From positions 24,840,336 through 24,904,335 of the forward strand of contig NW_022881614.1 in assembly GCF_003369915.1 (NCBI RefSeq): a stretch of 64,000 nucleotides of DNA, written 5' to 3'. Origin of the DNA: Drosophila miranda. Lineage: Eukaryota > Arthropoda > Insecta > Diptera > Drosophilidae. The translations under genes were made by a program, and so were the position numbers. The notes beneath the pieces were generated by a model that was not told the DNA's origin, searched no databases, and saw only the letters and a list, made by a program, of their open reading frames with translations. Of the stretch, positions 37,398 through 47,333 are shown piece after piece; within the stretch, counting starts at the first letter, position 1; each line of letters opens with the position of its first letter.

Positions 37398-38188
37398 TTT
37401 ATTATGGCGTTTATTTTTTCTGGTTGCAAAGCATTGAACTGTAAAACAATTTAAAAAAAGGAATGTCATTAACTGAGAACCGGATGAAATGGTTCACCAA
37501 AGGAATGATTCCTCGTAAATTAATAACCTTAAAGCATTAAAAGCTTTGAGGGAAAAGCTTGTGCGAGCTTTGCGAACTTTCGGCTTGATTGGTGCAAAGG
37601 TCTAGAATTGGGTTTACAAAGCATGTCTCATGTCTTCCAAAGTTAGGCCTACTAACGTCCAAGGGACAAACCCTGGAACACCCATCCAGCCCGGGGAAGA
37701 CCCACCATATTTCGGCGAGACAAGGCTGCTAAGGGATTTTTAATTATTGTTTTTTTATCTCCTAATAATAGATAGTAACACTATCTAAACCACTGATCCC
37801 AAAAATCCAAACTCCAAACCAGAAATATAACTCAAGACCACCAGCTTTCTGCCTGACGCTTTGCGCTATTTCGGTTTCGATGTGTATCTATCAAACAAAC
37901 CATGTGTTGTTGTTGCTTGTTCCGAGCGGTCGGTCGTCGTTCGCTTGTCGGCGCAACAACAACGAAGGGATTGCAGCAGAAAGAAACAAAGCAAAGAAAG
38001 GGAAACGGCGTGCAAAAAGAAGAGAAAGGAAGATAAATGAAGGAAACTGGAGGAAAGGCGAAACATCCACAATGTGTGGGATGGGACGGGACGTAAAGGA
38101 AAACTTTTTCCGAATCGTCGCTATAATACTAACAAAAGTGAGGTTATGTTATGTCAGAAAACTGTGCCTGCACATTATACATATATTT
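37398..38188 (-). other. wde: windei 5' UTR exon and proximal intron
   Basis: Upstream of the start codon, 37398-37438 is a short UTR exon. It is bounded by a minus-strand acceptor (TTGTTTTACAG) whose AG lies at 37439-37440. The rest is intron or leader sequence. A minus-strand donor AATAA|GTAAGTC at 38218-38224 and a stronger one, GAAG|GTAAGT, at 40994-41000 are candidates for the upstream non-coding exon(s). Which is used cannot be decided from sequence. No coding frame is supported here. Confidence 0.6.
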
Positions 38189-41100
38189 ACATTTGTATCG
38201 AAATATTGTTTGAGGTGACTTACTTATTATAAGAAAACTTGGACGGCTTGAATTGTTGAACTCGCCGAGTTCACGGCAGCACTGAAACACAGCGCCGTAC
38301 CGAACGTCAAACCAGCGCAAGAGAGAATAGTTTCGTCTGAAAGCGGCGAGAGAGGAAAAGAGCACGTACAGCAGTATGTAGGTCGGTGGTCTAGGGAAAG
38401 AGGGCGTGTCAAAGTGGGACGATAAGACACGATAGTAATTCTACAATGGAAATCACTTTAACATCCATCTTAAAGCCCTTACGCTTATTTCCAGCCGTAC
38501 ATAATGTACATATGTCTATGTCTGTGCTGATTTTGTAGGGCAGCAAAGAAGTCTGGCCACAGTTGCACATCAAAATGTCCTAGAGTCTACAGCACCTCGC
38601 AAACGATGTTTTACGGGTTTCGTCATAGCAAGTTGGCAGTCTCGTTCATGACGTCGTTGCCCCACTGGATGGTCGTACGGGGTAATGGTAAGGGGGTTTT
38701 TTAAATTGACCAGGGATCTTCGTTGGTTGACGAGTGAACCCCGCACCGATTTGATAACAGCGCAAAGAAAAAGCAAACGTAAAATAATGGCAAAGGTAGC
38801 GCCGCGTTTTTACAAACAGATGCGCTTGAGTGTGTGCGAGTGGGAGGGTAAAATGTGAGAATAGTCTGCGAGAGCGGGACGACCGTATGATTTGGTGCTT
38901 GAAATGTAGGGGGGAGCGTAAATTAAATAAATATATTTAGTATTTCTTTTAGTTCCGAATTCAAAGATTATTAAACACTAAATACCAATTACCGGGGCAA
39001 AAATTAAAAAGTATACAAACATACATACATAGCTTTGTTTGTAAAACTAGGCGTCATAATAGAAAAGCGGGAGGGGTGGGGTGGGGTTGGAATCTAGGCT
39101 TTTTAATGCAGTTAGGACCATGATGCAATTATACAAGGTGGTCTCGTCGGAAGCCGAAGTTCGTTCGTGTTGTCCCTTATCGTCAGTGCATGCTTGCTTG
39201 TTGATGATGAAGGTTGTTCACGGACGAATTTTTTGATATATTCTTACCCCTTATGTCCCGACAACAACAAAATTATAAAAAGCATATAAAAAAATACCAC
39301 AGAATTAGAATTAATCTTTATATATTATGTAAAAGAACATTTTAATATAACTAAAAATGTTGAAGAAAAATTATTAATGGCTGCATAAAATTTAAATATT
39401 AATATATCAGTAAAATCATTTTATTTTAAAATTTTAAAACCCACGGGCCTGTTAAGGGTTAATCAACATCAACATATACCGTCTCACTCACACTCACTAT
39501 ACTATGTGCCCTTCACTCGCACTTATTGCTAGCATACCTTAAGGGACTAACTTTTACCGACGAGACCACCTTGTATAATTGCATCATGGTTAGGACCATG
39601 TCAGGATACCGGTTTAGAATAGAGTTGAAGAGTGAGAGAGTGAGCGAGATGGAATGAGAGCGAGAGAGTATGGTGAAGAGAGTACGATAGAATAAGAGAA
39701 TACATATATACATATATGCAGCTATATGTATGTATGTATGCATGTACATATAATTGAATAAAGTTCGCGTAGCGCCGAACACAAAACGACAAAATTGTTG
39801 TTAGAACGAACCGAAAGATACAGCAGCAGAGTGGAAAAGCAACAGCCCAGACCAACGAAAAAACAAATTGTGGCGAGGATAGCCATATTTTCTTGTGGAA
39901 TCTTGTAACTCTAACTCTATGGTCCTACCAGGGGAGTTGGATGCGTATGATCCCATTCCTATTCCCTAACAATATGAGAATATCCCGTTCTCCGCGAATA
40001 GTATTTGATTTACTCATAAGTGTTTGCACAAGCAAACAGATACTAACATACATAGATAAAAACATCTGTGCATCTTTGCATAAAACGAAAAAAGCCAAAC
40101 TGGACAATTGGCTTTAAGAATCGGAATTTCATCTATGGCTCGGTCTGGACCCGCTTGGGCGTTATGTTCATTATATCTGTTTCGCTCACACTCAAGATTA
40201 CGCCCGCTTAAGCAATTGTGTGTGTGTGAGCTCGTGTGTATATCAGAATGTCTGTGTGTGTGTGTGCAATTTTGCAACGCGTTCACATTCTTTTTAGGTT
40301 ACGTATCGATTTTGGTACAAAGTGAGGTTAGGTTGAAAAATATCTACGTTCCCGAAAATTCTAGAGATCTGAGGACATGCATGTAATCTTCATAGCATTC
40401 TTTATAAAGATCTAAGATAACATTGCCAAAGCGCGAAAAATAAAACTCAACCAAACTAGCTTCAGCCAAAAGTAAAAGCAAAAGGGGCACATTTTTATTC
40501 ATCTATTAAACATATTAATGTTTGCATGGTTGCCAGGTCTGCAACTCTGGTTGTGATATATTAAATATAATGGAAAATCATATACGTTTATATGTAAATA
40601 TATAATTGTGACCATATTGTGGAGCAGGGTTGTCGACTGCAATAGGTCAGACAGCTCAACAGATATATATGTGCTTAATGGCTATTGTTAAGCTGTTGGG
40701 AACAGGTGCTTATGCCAAGGGCACATGTCGATTTTTCAACATAATCGTTCGAAAAGATAGATCTGATTTGATACTATATACATATCAACATATCCAAAAC
40801 GAAACTGCCTTACAACTCTGAAACACACAAACAAATGATTTGGGAATGGTGACGACAAACGAAACCAATCCAAATTGGATCACACAAAGTGTAATTCCAA
40901 TAAACCAGCAAATTAGTAGCTTATATTCTAGAGCCAATACTGGTACACAAGTTAAAACAACTTTAAAATATAATAGTCTCAAGAAAAATAAGCACTTACC
41001 TTCTTAGACCCGATAAACGTGTTTATTAACTGGATTATAGTTGTTATAAGGCAAATTTTACGATGACCCAAGCTTTCTCAGGCTGATATTCAATATTTTA

Positions 41101-41607
41101 AGTCTCGTTAACAGTTTTTTTTAACAGATTTGTTTACAAATCCGCAAGGAGAATCCGCGTCCCGATAGCAGATGCCGCTTCTCGCTGGAACAGTGACCAA
41201 ATCGGAGTAGCAACAACAAAAGAGGAGGAAAAGAACCAGTTCAACCATTACTAGCTCAAAAGTACTTTCACCTTATCCGAAACAAAACATCTGTTCGCTT
41301 CTAGGGGTGGAAAAGTACCAACAAAAGGAACCATTTTTACTAAGCGAAGTAATAGACAATGCAAGAAACTCAATTCTGATCAATCAGTGAGGAAAGTACG
41401 ACGAACATGTATTTTTTTTTTAGCTATGAATGTTGACTTTATATAACATTAATAAAACGAATCAGTATTTAAAATTGATAGTTCACTCGGCTCGCGTAGA
41501 CACCAACCACTGCTCCCCTGAAGCTATGGTATGAAACAAGTTCCGGTTCGTTCGCATGAAAACATAAACATCTGTTTGTAGGTTATTTTGTTTTATAATA
41601 AATGCCA
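38189..41607. repeat. Segmental duplication, copy 1 (windei/TMEM223 intergenic region)
   Basis: This 3.4-kb interval between windei and the TMEM223-like gene is repeated in the same orientation at 58891-62375. It starts at ACATTTGTATCGAA and shares sequence through ATAATAAATGCCA. Identity is very high (long blocks identical, scattered single-base differences), with a few indels: about 55-60 bases extra near 58957 and 59825 in copy 2, and about 33 bases extra near 41260 in copy 1. It contains a P-like MITE, the candidate windei 5' splice donors and probably both divergent promoters. No protein-coding gene is recognised; small frames shared by the two copies follow from the identity. Confidence 0.92.
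39119..39588 (+). mobile_element. P-element-like MITE, copy 1 (470 bp)
   Basis: Perfect 32-bp terminal inverted repeats (39119-39150 and 39557-39588) begin CATGATGCAATTATACAAGG and continue TGGTCTCGTCGG. They are flanked by an exact 8-bp direct repeat GTTAGGAC (39111-39118 and 39589-39596). The repeats agree at about 26 of 31 positions with the canonical P-element terminal repeat as I recall it, and the target duplication resembles the GTCCGGAC-type P consensus. The interior is AT-rich with no coding capacity, so it is non-autonomous. Confidence 0.9.
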
Positions 41608-41699
41608 ATCAAATCCCAGAAATATCAATCAAAATGAGTAATCTCATAAACTTTAGCCCTAAGAAAAGGTGCTAGTTTTTTGACACGACACAGCCTGCC

Positions 41700-42360
41700 A
41701 TGTTTTCGACTAACAGTTCCGTACGTGGTTAACAAAACCTGGCGCAATTAAAAACTATTCCACTCGCGCTGCGCCGTTTGATGTGAGCACAAGCGTACCA
41801 AAGGACTTAATCCTCTTTAAATATGAGAATCCAAAGTTCTACAAGATGCTGAACTTTTTCTGGACCTATCTTTCCCATTTTGCGTTTACAACGCTGAAGG
41901 ATGCGCCAGTGGTGGAGAAGCCAGGAGAGGAGCTGAAGTGGTTTCAGCGCATAAATCTTGGCGACAACAAGTACAGTTATGGCATCACTGCTTGCTGCTT
42001 TTTGTTTGGTTCATATTTGAAACAGATAATGTGGTTCGAAGCAAATTATGTCTTTATAAATTTATAGGATACGGAATTCTGTTTGCGGTTTGGATGTTCA
42101 CACTTCGTTCCGTGCGCTTTCTCATCCTGCACAAGGGCGGTCAGAGTATCTCCTTTGTTACCTACGGACCCTTTAACCGGAACCGTATCATGACTGTCCC
42201 ACTTAAATGCATCTCAGCGCAAGAGTCCCGTGAAATGGCCAGGGTACAACTGCCAATCAAGGTGAAGGACAGGACTCTTTACTACGTGCTGGATATGCGC
42301 GGAGAATTTCGTAATCCCCAACTGTTTGACTACACGGCAGGGTTAAAACGACGTATTTAA
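41700..42360 (+). CDS. TMEM223-like mitochondrial membrane protein, two exons, possible frameshift at N-terminus
   Basis: Exons 41700-42008 and 42068-42360 flank a 59-bp intron (GTTCAT...TTATAG) that joins ...CCFLF-G-YGILFAVW in frame. The mature part (VSTSVPKDLILFKYENPKFY onwards) has two hydrophobic segments and the C-terminal layout of TMEM223, a mitochondrial protein linked to cytochrome oxidase assembly in humans. The only upstream ATG (41700-41702) begins MFSTNSS but hits a stop after ten codons. The next frame over is open from 41714 and has the R/K/S/T composition of a mitochondrial presequence (LTKPGAIKNYSTRAAPFD). So a one-base deletion near 41715, or an unseen start, must be assumed. 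The ATG is 92 bp beyond duplication copy 1, and the gene ends tail-to-tail with Nop10, 88 bp apart. Confidence 0.75.
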
Positions 42361-42448
42361 AAGCGATTTGTTTAGTTCATTGAAAATTTTGTAACTTATT
42401 ATTTGTAAATACACATGTACCCTAATTAAAATTCAACTCTGCTCTGTC

Positions 42449-42700
42449 TTAAGACACGGGCTCAGGCTTCTGTGTGAGCAGCAGACTAAAGCGCTTCTTT
42501 ATGGTAATGCGCTGGCGGGAGTACTTATCTTCCGGAGAGAAACGGGCTGGATGGGCCGACAAGGTCGGACGACCATCTTCAGTGCGTTTCTGCAATATCA
42601 ACGAAACATATATATAACATAACATACTAGAAAAGCTGGAGAACTTTTCATTTACATTCAAAGTGTAGACGCGGTTGCCGCTTTCGTTGATGGTGTACAT
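42449..42700 (-). CDS. Nop10: Nop10, H/ACA snoRNP subunit
   Basis: Nop10 is the small core protein of H/ACA ribonucleoproteins, which pseudouridylate rRNA in the nucleolus. Exon 1 ends at 42656 ([11 protein letters not shown]), a 66-bp intron (GTAAAT...TTGCAG) spans 42590-42655, and exon 2 is 42589-42449. The conserved block [24 protein letters not shown] matches the family and the frame is intact. With the ATG at 42700 the protein is 61 residues, where the family is usually about 64. The codon three residues further upstream, where I would expect the usual start, is ATT, and the next in-frame ATG is at 42727 (nine extra residues). The true start is therefore uncertain. Confidence 0.9.
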   Translation of the reverse strand: MYTINESGNRVYTLNVNEKFSSFSSMLCYIYVSLILQKRTEDGRPTLSAHPARFSPEDKYSRQRITIKKRFSLLLTQKPEPVS

Positions 42701-42727
42701 GAGATAAATTTTGGTGAGAAAATTCAA

Positions 42728-43199
42728 TAAATTTCGCAGTAAATAAAAAAAACACGTGTGGCGTGCCTTGCAGTGTGTTTATCGGACTTATCGTTAAAAT
42801 ATCGACCCACAGAAATATACCAAAATATGTTTTAAAAATATACCGTAAATATACTTTCTATATACCGTTGAAAATGAAATTTAATAGATTGATGAAACAA
42901 ACAACAAGAAATGCCGAAAAGTAGAAACCAGAGTACCAGAAACGGTCACCCTGGTGCGTTGCTTTCAATGAGAACAGTGTAACCGAAAATTTGTCGATCA
43001 AATACACGCTTAAACTCCATTTATTTAAACAAGATAAAAACTTGAGTTAAATCGCGAAAAAAATACCAATAATAATACCAAAAGTGAAGCACGTTAGCCA
43101 AAACGCGCACGGAACAAAACAATCGCAATGAAATTTCGTATCGATGATAACTATCGTTTTCCAAATCTTGCTTAAAATGGCGCAAATTGTTTGTAAAAA
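42728..43199. promoter_or_regulatory. Divergent Nop10/mms4 promoter region
   Basis: This 470-base head-to-head spacer contains CGGTCACCCTGG at 42943-42954, close to the Drosophila core-promoter motif 1 (GGTCACACT). It also holds a cluster of GGTATAT/ATATACC motifs at 42815-42868 that match the motif 6 type (GTATWTTT) often paired with it. No TATA box is evident, as expected for housekeeping promoters. The mms4 side has additional A-rich 5' UTR. Confidence 0.6.
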
Positions 43200-44122
43200 A
43201 TGTCGAGTAAATTAGACGAGTTACAAAAGCAAGTGATACGGGAGCAACAAAAGCGAATCAAACCAGGAGAAAGCCAGAAATATGTGCGTATGGTTATAGA
43301 CGCGGGTTTCGTGGACATTCCGGTTGGACAGGAGCTTTTGCAGCGAATAAACTCCGCCGATCTGAAGTATGAAATTCGCATGTTGCCCATCAAAAACTGC
43401 ATCATCTGGGAGCGCAGTATTGGCCAGCACACAATAGTTTCAGGAAGTAGCGGTTCTGGCCTGGGCGAAGCCTGGAAAATGGAGAACCACGTCCTCCACT
43501 GGATAACCGAAGCAAATTAGCATCACTCTCAGAAGGATCAAAGAGCCTGCTTGGGCCACAAGTTGCAGGTTGCATTTCCCGACTGCCAATATACGGTGGC
43601 GTTGCCGAAACTGCGCCACAGTAAGCACAAGTCGGGTAGTCAGGATCCGAGTGGATTGATCGAGCCCCAAGTGCTGCAGCACCTTCACGTTGAGCAGCTG
43701 GCAAGTCCTGAGAGCCAAGAGCTGTTGTGCCTGCTCCGACGCTATACAAAGGCAATTGCCGAAGCCCCGTTTAAAAATCAACGCGATGAATATTTGGGGT
43801 TCTTTAAGAAGTACTTGGCCAACGACAAGAAGCAGTGCGTCCGCGTCGAGCAGGGCAATGGCTATGGACGTCTATGGCAGCAGCATCTAAATCGGTTGCC
43901 GCTGGTCACGCTCGAGAATCCATCATATCTCAATATCCCTGTCCCAAGAAACTGTTGGACCACTTTTCCAATGATCCTACGGCTGTGCAGTCCCTAGCTG
44001 ATTTAAAGATCAAGCGCTGTAATGGACCACAGCCCCTTCACACCGAACGACGCATAGGGAACGTACTCAGCAACAAACTTTACACTTTGTACAATTCAAG
44101 GGATCTTAATACTCTGATTTAG
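43200..44122 (+). pseudogene. mms4: mms4 (EME1 homologue), broken by several indels
   Basis: Mms4/EME1 is the non-catalytic partner of the Mus81 structure-specific endonuclease in recombination repair. The N-terminal part from 43200 (MSSKLDELQKQVIREQQKRI) keeps the nuclease-like core of the family. The C-terminal part has FTKA-type TKAIAEAPFKNQRDE, then IISQYPCPKKLL and HTERRIGNVLS, which align with the helix-hairpin end of EME1. Lesions: a stop at 43518-43520; a segment (43516-43555) that makes family-like sense only in another frame (LASLSEGSKSLL), implying a missing base before it and an extra base after it; and at about 43913 a shift consistent with a deletion of 3n+1 bases (probably 7) between VTLE and ESIISQ. 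The end in the final frame is 44122. No intron rescues these breaks. Confidence 0.78.
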
Positions 44123-44321
44123 TTTTAGAATCGTCTCGTGTATTCGGCTGGTATCGTATGTACAATTAGAGTAAATATTACAACTAAGAGCTAAATATTT
44201 TACATTATTCCTCTGGTCGTATATAGTATATGTATATTTAAAAATCACAATATTCTTATACGCATATCTATGAATTTTTATATTTGTTGTCGAGCATCTT
44301 TCAAGATGTTCTGCGAAAAAC

Positions 44322-44327
44322 GAATAA
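44322..44327 (+). terminator. mms4 poly(A) signal abutting a DINE
   Basis: AATAAA lies 200 bases after the mms4 stop and directly adjoins the DINE that begins at 44328-44329, so the normal downstream poly(A) element has been displaced. Confidence 0.6.
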
Positions 44328-44328
44328 A

Positions 44329-45445
44329 AACGAGGTGGAACGTTGTGAGTTGCTGCGGACACCGCAACTCTACAGTTATACCCGATACTAAGTCAGTATG
44401 GCTCTCTCCGGCAGACGCCGCTAATATTGAACGACACGACAAAGAGTGCGTGCGAGAGAGACAGAAAATCAGTCTGAGCGTGACGTCGGGGGCTGCGTAG
44501 CCACTGCAAATTGATTTGTTCCTTTTGGCTACAAAAATGATCCGATCTGATCCAGATTCAGCAATCTAATAGATATGGTCATTATCTATGATTCTGCGTT
44601 TTTAGTTTTCTCGAATGTGCAATATTGTGGATGCAACAGATTTTCGTCCTTTGTGGTGCGGAAGGGGGTGGGGCGAAATTCTGAGAAATAAGTTTTATAG
44701 TGAGATCTAACAGAAGTGCGGATACCAAATTGGGTTACTCTAGCCTTAATAGTCTCTGAGATTTGTGGATGCCCCAGATTTTCGTCCTTTGCGGGGGCGG
44801 AAGGGGGTGTGGCGAAATTTGGACACGAAACGGTCAAGGTCCGATATCACAGGAGTGTGGATACCAAATTTGTTTGCTCTGGCTCTTATAGGTTCTGAGA
44901 TCCTTGAACTCATATTTTGCAATTGGCAAAACCGACTATGAAACCTGTGTGTTAGAGAGAGACAGAGCGAGAAAGAATGAAATTGTTTTCTTGATTCTGG
45001 CTATAATAATTATACGATCTGGTTGAGATTTTACACTCTAGAACATATAGTCATCCTCTACGATTCTGCGTTTTTGGTTTTATCGTATCTTTAAAAATGT
45101 AGATGCCACAGATTTTCGTCCTTTGTGGGGGCGGAAGTGGGCGGGGCGAAGTTTTGAAATATTTTTGTAGCAGTGACATATCACAGAAGTCTGGATCCAA
45201 AACATCGTTGCTCTAGCTCTTATAGTCTTTGAGCACTAGGCGCTGAAGGGGACGGACGGACGGACAGACGGACGGACGGACAGACGGACAGACAGACAGG
45301 GCTCAATCGACTCGGCTATTGATGCTGATCAAGAATATATATACTTTATGGGGTCGGAAACGATTCCTTCTGGACGTTACACACATCCACTTTTACCACA
45401 AATCTAATATACCCCAATACTCATTTTGAGTATCGGGTATAAAAA
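44329..45445 (-). mobile_element. DINE copy 9 (subfamily A) between convergent genes
   Basis: Full-length minus copy from AACGAGGTGGAACG to GTATCGGGTATAAAAA, with (GTCY)n at about 45250-45300 and the subfamily A middle motif. It fills almost the entire gap between the 3' ends of mms4 and the TMEM170-family gene. Confidence 0.93.
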
Positions 45446-45515
45446 GTATGATAATGATTACAACAAAAAAAATAGCAAGCGACGAACGTTCTATGATGAA
45501 ATTTCAGACCATAAT

Positions 45516-45920
45516 CTAGAGCGTGGCCAAGATTCGGGTGAAGCCCAGGCACGCCGAGACTATAGTCTGTCCAAGACCCCAGACCATTGCATAAATAGGC
45601 GACATGGGCAGGCTGGAAGCGCGATGCACAAATGCAATCACCGCACTGCTAATGATCCCACTAGAAGCCGGGCACAAGAATCCCATGACCAGAATTAGTA
45701 TGGAGAAGAATCGACCGAATTTATGCTTTCGAAGCGTGACAAACGCCACGAGGGCGGCACAGGTGTGGATAAAAATGGATGAGAAGAGGGCCCACAGAAA
45801 TAAGTGGTACCACATTTCGCGAAATGTGTTTAGTCGAGCCTGTGAGCGGAGTCCCATGACATCGGCGATGGTGTCCAGCTCATCGGTGTCATATGCTTCG
45901 GAAAACATGGCGATGCGCAA
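45516..45920 (-). CDS. TMEM170-family membrane protein
   Basis: An intact 134-residue frame with no intron. After a short hydrophilic N-terminus come FREMWYHLFLWALFSSIFIH, then FVTLRKHKFGRFFSILILVMG and the end GQTIVSACLGFTRILATL. All three blocks match human TMEM170A/B (EMWY..FLWAL.SS.F.H, TLR.HK.GRF, RILATL). Three to four transmembrane segments fit an ER/nuclear-envelope membrane protein; TMEM170A has been linked to ER sheet formation. Two candidate starts exist (45920 and 45908). The fly orthologue is probably CG12341, from memory. The stop is 70 bases from DINE copy 9, and no AATAAA lies in those 70 bases, so its 3' end may be processed inside the DINE. Confidence 0.9.
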   Translation of the reverse strand: MRIAMFSEAYDTDELDTIADVMGLRSQARLNTFREMWYHLFLWALFSSIFIHTCAALVAFVTLRKHKFGRFFSILILVMGFLCPASSGIISSAVIAFVHRASSLPMSPIYAMVWGLGQTIVSACLGFTRILATL

Positions 45921-46495
45921 TTTTGACCTTAAGTTTTGGAAGAATATCGGGCTTGCTACTAATTACGTTGCTAATTATTGCTTTTTCGTTCCTCTGAGTT
46001 GGTCATTTGTGTGCTCTGCTGATTGATTTCTCCTCCGACACGGTCCGAGGGGGGTTGTTCATGTCAATGGTGCTATCAAGTGACGTTCGTAGACCTGTAA
46101 GTTTAAGTGGACCATGCTTTAGTTCTGTTGACCTTTTGGCAGACTCGTACGATACTCACGCCCACACATGTGGCCACCTCACCCTCATTAGCTTGATTGT
46201 TGCTGTTGGCCGGAATGCACTTTCTCTGTTATTTGATTACATTAACATTTTTGCTGTTTCCTTTTTGTAAAGTTTTCTTTTGTTTGATTTTTTATTTGCG
46301 TAGCAATCGATTTGGCATTCAATACGCCCATTCAATAAGCGACTTGCTTGCGGCAGTGAATCTTTAAGTCATAATTTTTGGCCAGCCCTTTAGTATGGTA
46401 TAGTATAGTAGTAGTATAGTATAGTAGTATAGTATTGTCCAAATAAAACACTGATTCTATTTTAATTATTATTTAATTTCGTATTTTCCTTTTAG
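45921..46495. promoter_or_regulatory. Divergent upstream region of the TMEM170-family gene and next plus-strand gene
   Basis: 575 bases between the TMEM170-family start (minus) and a plus-strand exon. It should carry both promoters and the 5' UTR of the plus gene. A degenerate TAGTA/TAGTATAG repeat is at 46393-46437. The acceptor TTTTCCTTTTAG ends at 46495. Confidence 0.5.
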
Positions 46496-46632
46496 CAACT
46501 GGAGTGGAACACCGTGGAAATGGACCAGTTCTTGAGTAGTCAGCTGTCATCCATAAGTGAACCAGCTCCGATAAATGAGCAACATAGTCGCACCACATGG
46601 CACGGAATAAATTATAAATTATGTGGGCAGGG
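46496..46632 (+). CDS. Single coding exon of an unidentified plus-strand gene
   Basis: The exon is bounded by an acceptor (TTTTCCTTTTAG|CAACTG) and a donor (CAGGG|GTAAGAT). It is open throughout; an ATG at 46520 gives MDQFLSSQLSSISEPAPINE and on through WHGINYKLCGQG. If this is the first coding exon it has 37 codons plus two bases. No domain is recognised. No downstream exon could be found before the transposon blocks that fill 47.3-58.9 kb, so the rest of the gene is either beyond a very long repeat-filled intron or lost. Confidence 0.5.
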
Positions 46633-47333
46633 GTAAGATTTAAGTATTTAAAATAAGCCAGTCAAGTAGAAAATTGATTCATTAATCGGATAAAATTATT
46701 TGGGCAGAGTTGATGGTTCTATCAAGCTAGTAATATTCCACGGAATATCAAAAGCGAGGAATATGTAAAATAGAACTTGATTTCGCTAGTATATTTACGG
46801 TATATTTTTAAAATGAGACTGTATATTTTGGTATATAATAAATCCGCCAAAACAATCCAGTCAAGTAGGAAATTGATTTCTTAATCCAATAAAATGATTT
46901 GGGCAAGGCTCAGTATTCTATCTAGCTAGTAATAGTCGACGGAATATCAAAAATGAGGATGTATGTTGTTATGGGCGGTTTTGGAGAGAGCCGATAGGTA
47001 TCAGGGCTGGAGAAGAAAGAGACAGCGGCATCTATAGTGGATCCTGGGAAGCAGTGGCAGACTTGCGTGGGAGAAAAGGAAACGGGGCGAGAAAGAAAAA
47101 AAGGAAGTTTCCGGTGGAGAATACTGGAGGCCGCACCAAGACATCAGCGGCAGGCATCAACATGAGCAGAAGCGGCGGACATCGGCAGCAGCATCCCGGT
47201 ACTGGCCAGGCCGGAAAACTGGTGCGAGAACCGTCAGCGGAACCAAGGAACCGTCAGCGGAACACCGACTGGAGACACGTTTCTGTCCCCACACACCAAC
47301 CCCGCCTCCCGCCCCCCCCCCCACCCATGACTA
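46633..47333. other. Intronic or intergenic DNA with a diverged tandem repeat
   Basis: Two ~100-bp diverged repeats are present (listed separately). The rest is purine-rich (47060-47120) and contains a 16-base direct repeat GAACCGTCAGCGGAAC near 47228-47262 and a C-run just before DINE copy 10. An open frame at 47054-47350 is low complexity and not supported. Confidence 0.5.
46656..46962. repeat. Two diverged ~100-bp direct repeats about 200 bases apart
   Basis: CCAGTCAAGTAGAAAATTGA... at 46656-46760 and CCAGTCAAGTAGGAAATTGA... at 46858-46962 share most positions, ending ACGGAATATCAAAA. Between them is AGTATATTTACGGTATATTT, also found inverted in the Nop10/mms4 promoter. Confidence 0.82.

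Noticed and set aside
38570..38776. Small open frame preserved in both duplication copies (also 59307-59513)
   Set aside because: Preservation follows from the very high identity of the copies; no domain and no evidence of selection.
38189..41607. Interpretation of the 3.4-kb repeated segment as a transposon
   Set aside because: No terminal repeats, no target duplication and no coding sequence. It lies between two host genes and contains splice-donor and promoter-like sequence, so duplication of host DNA fits better.
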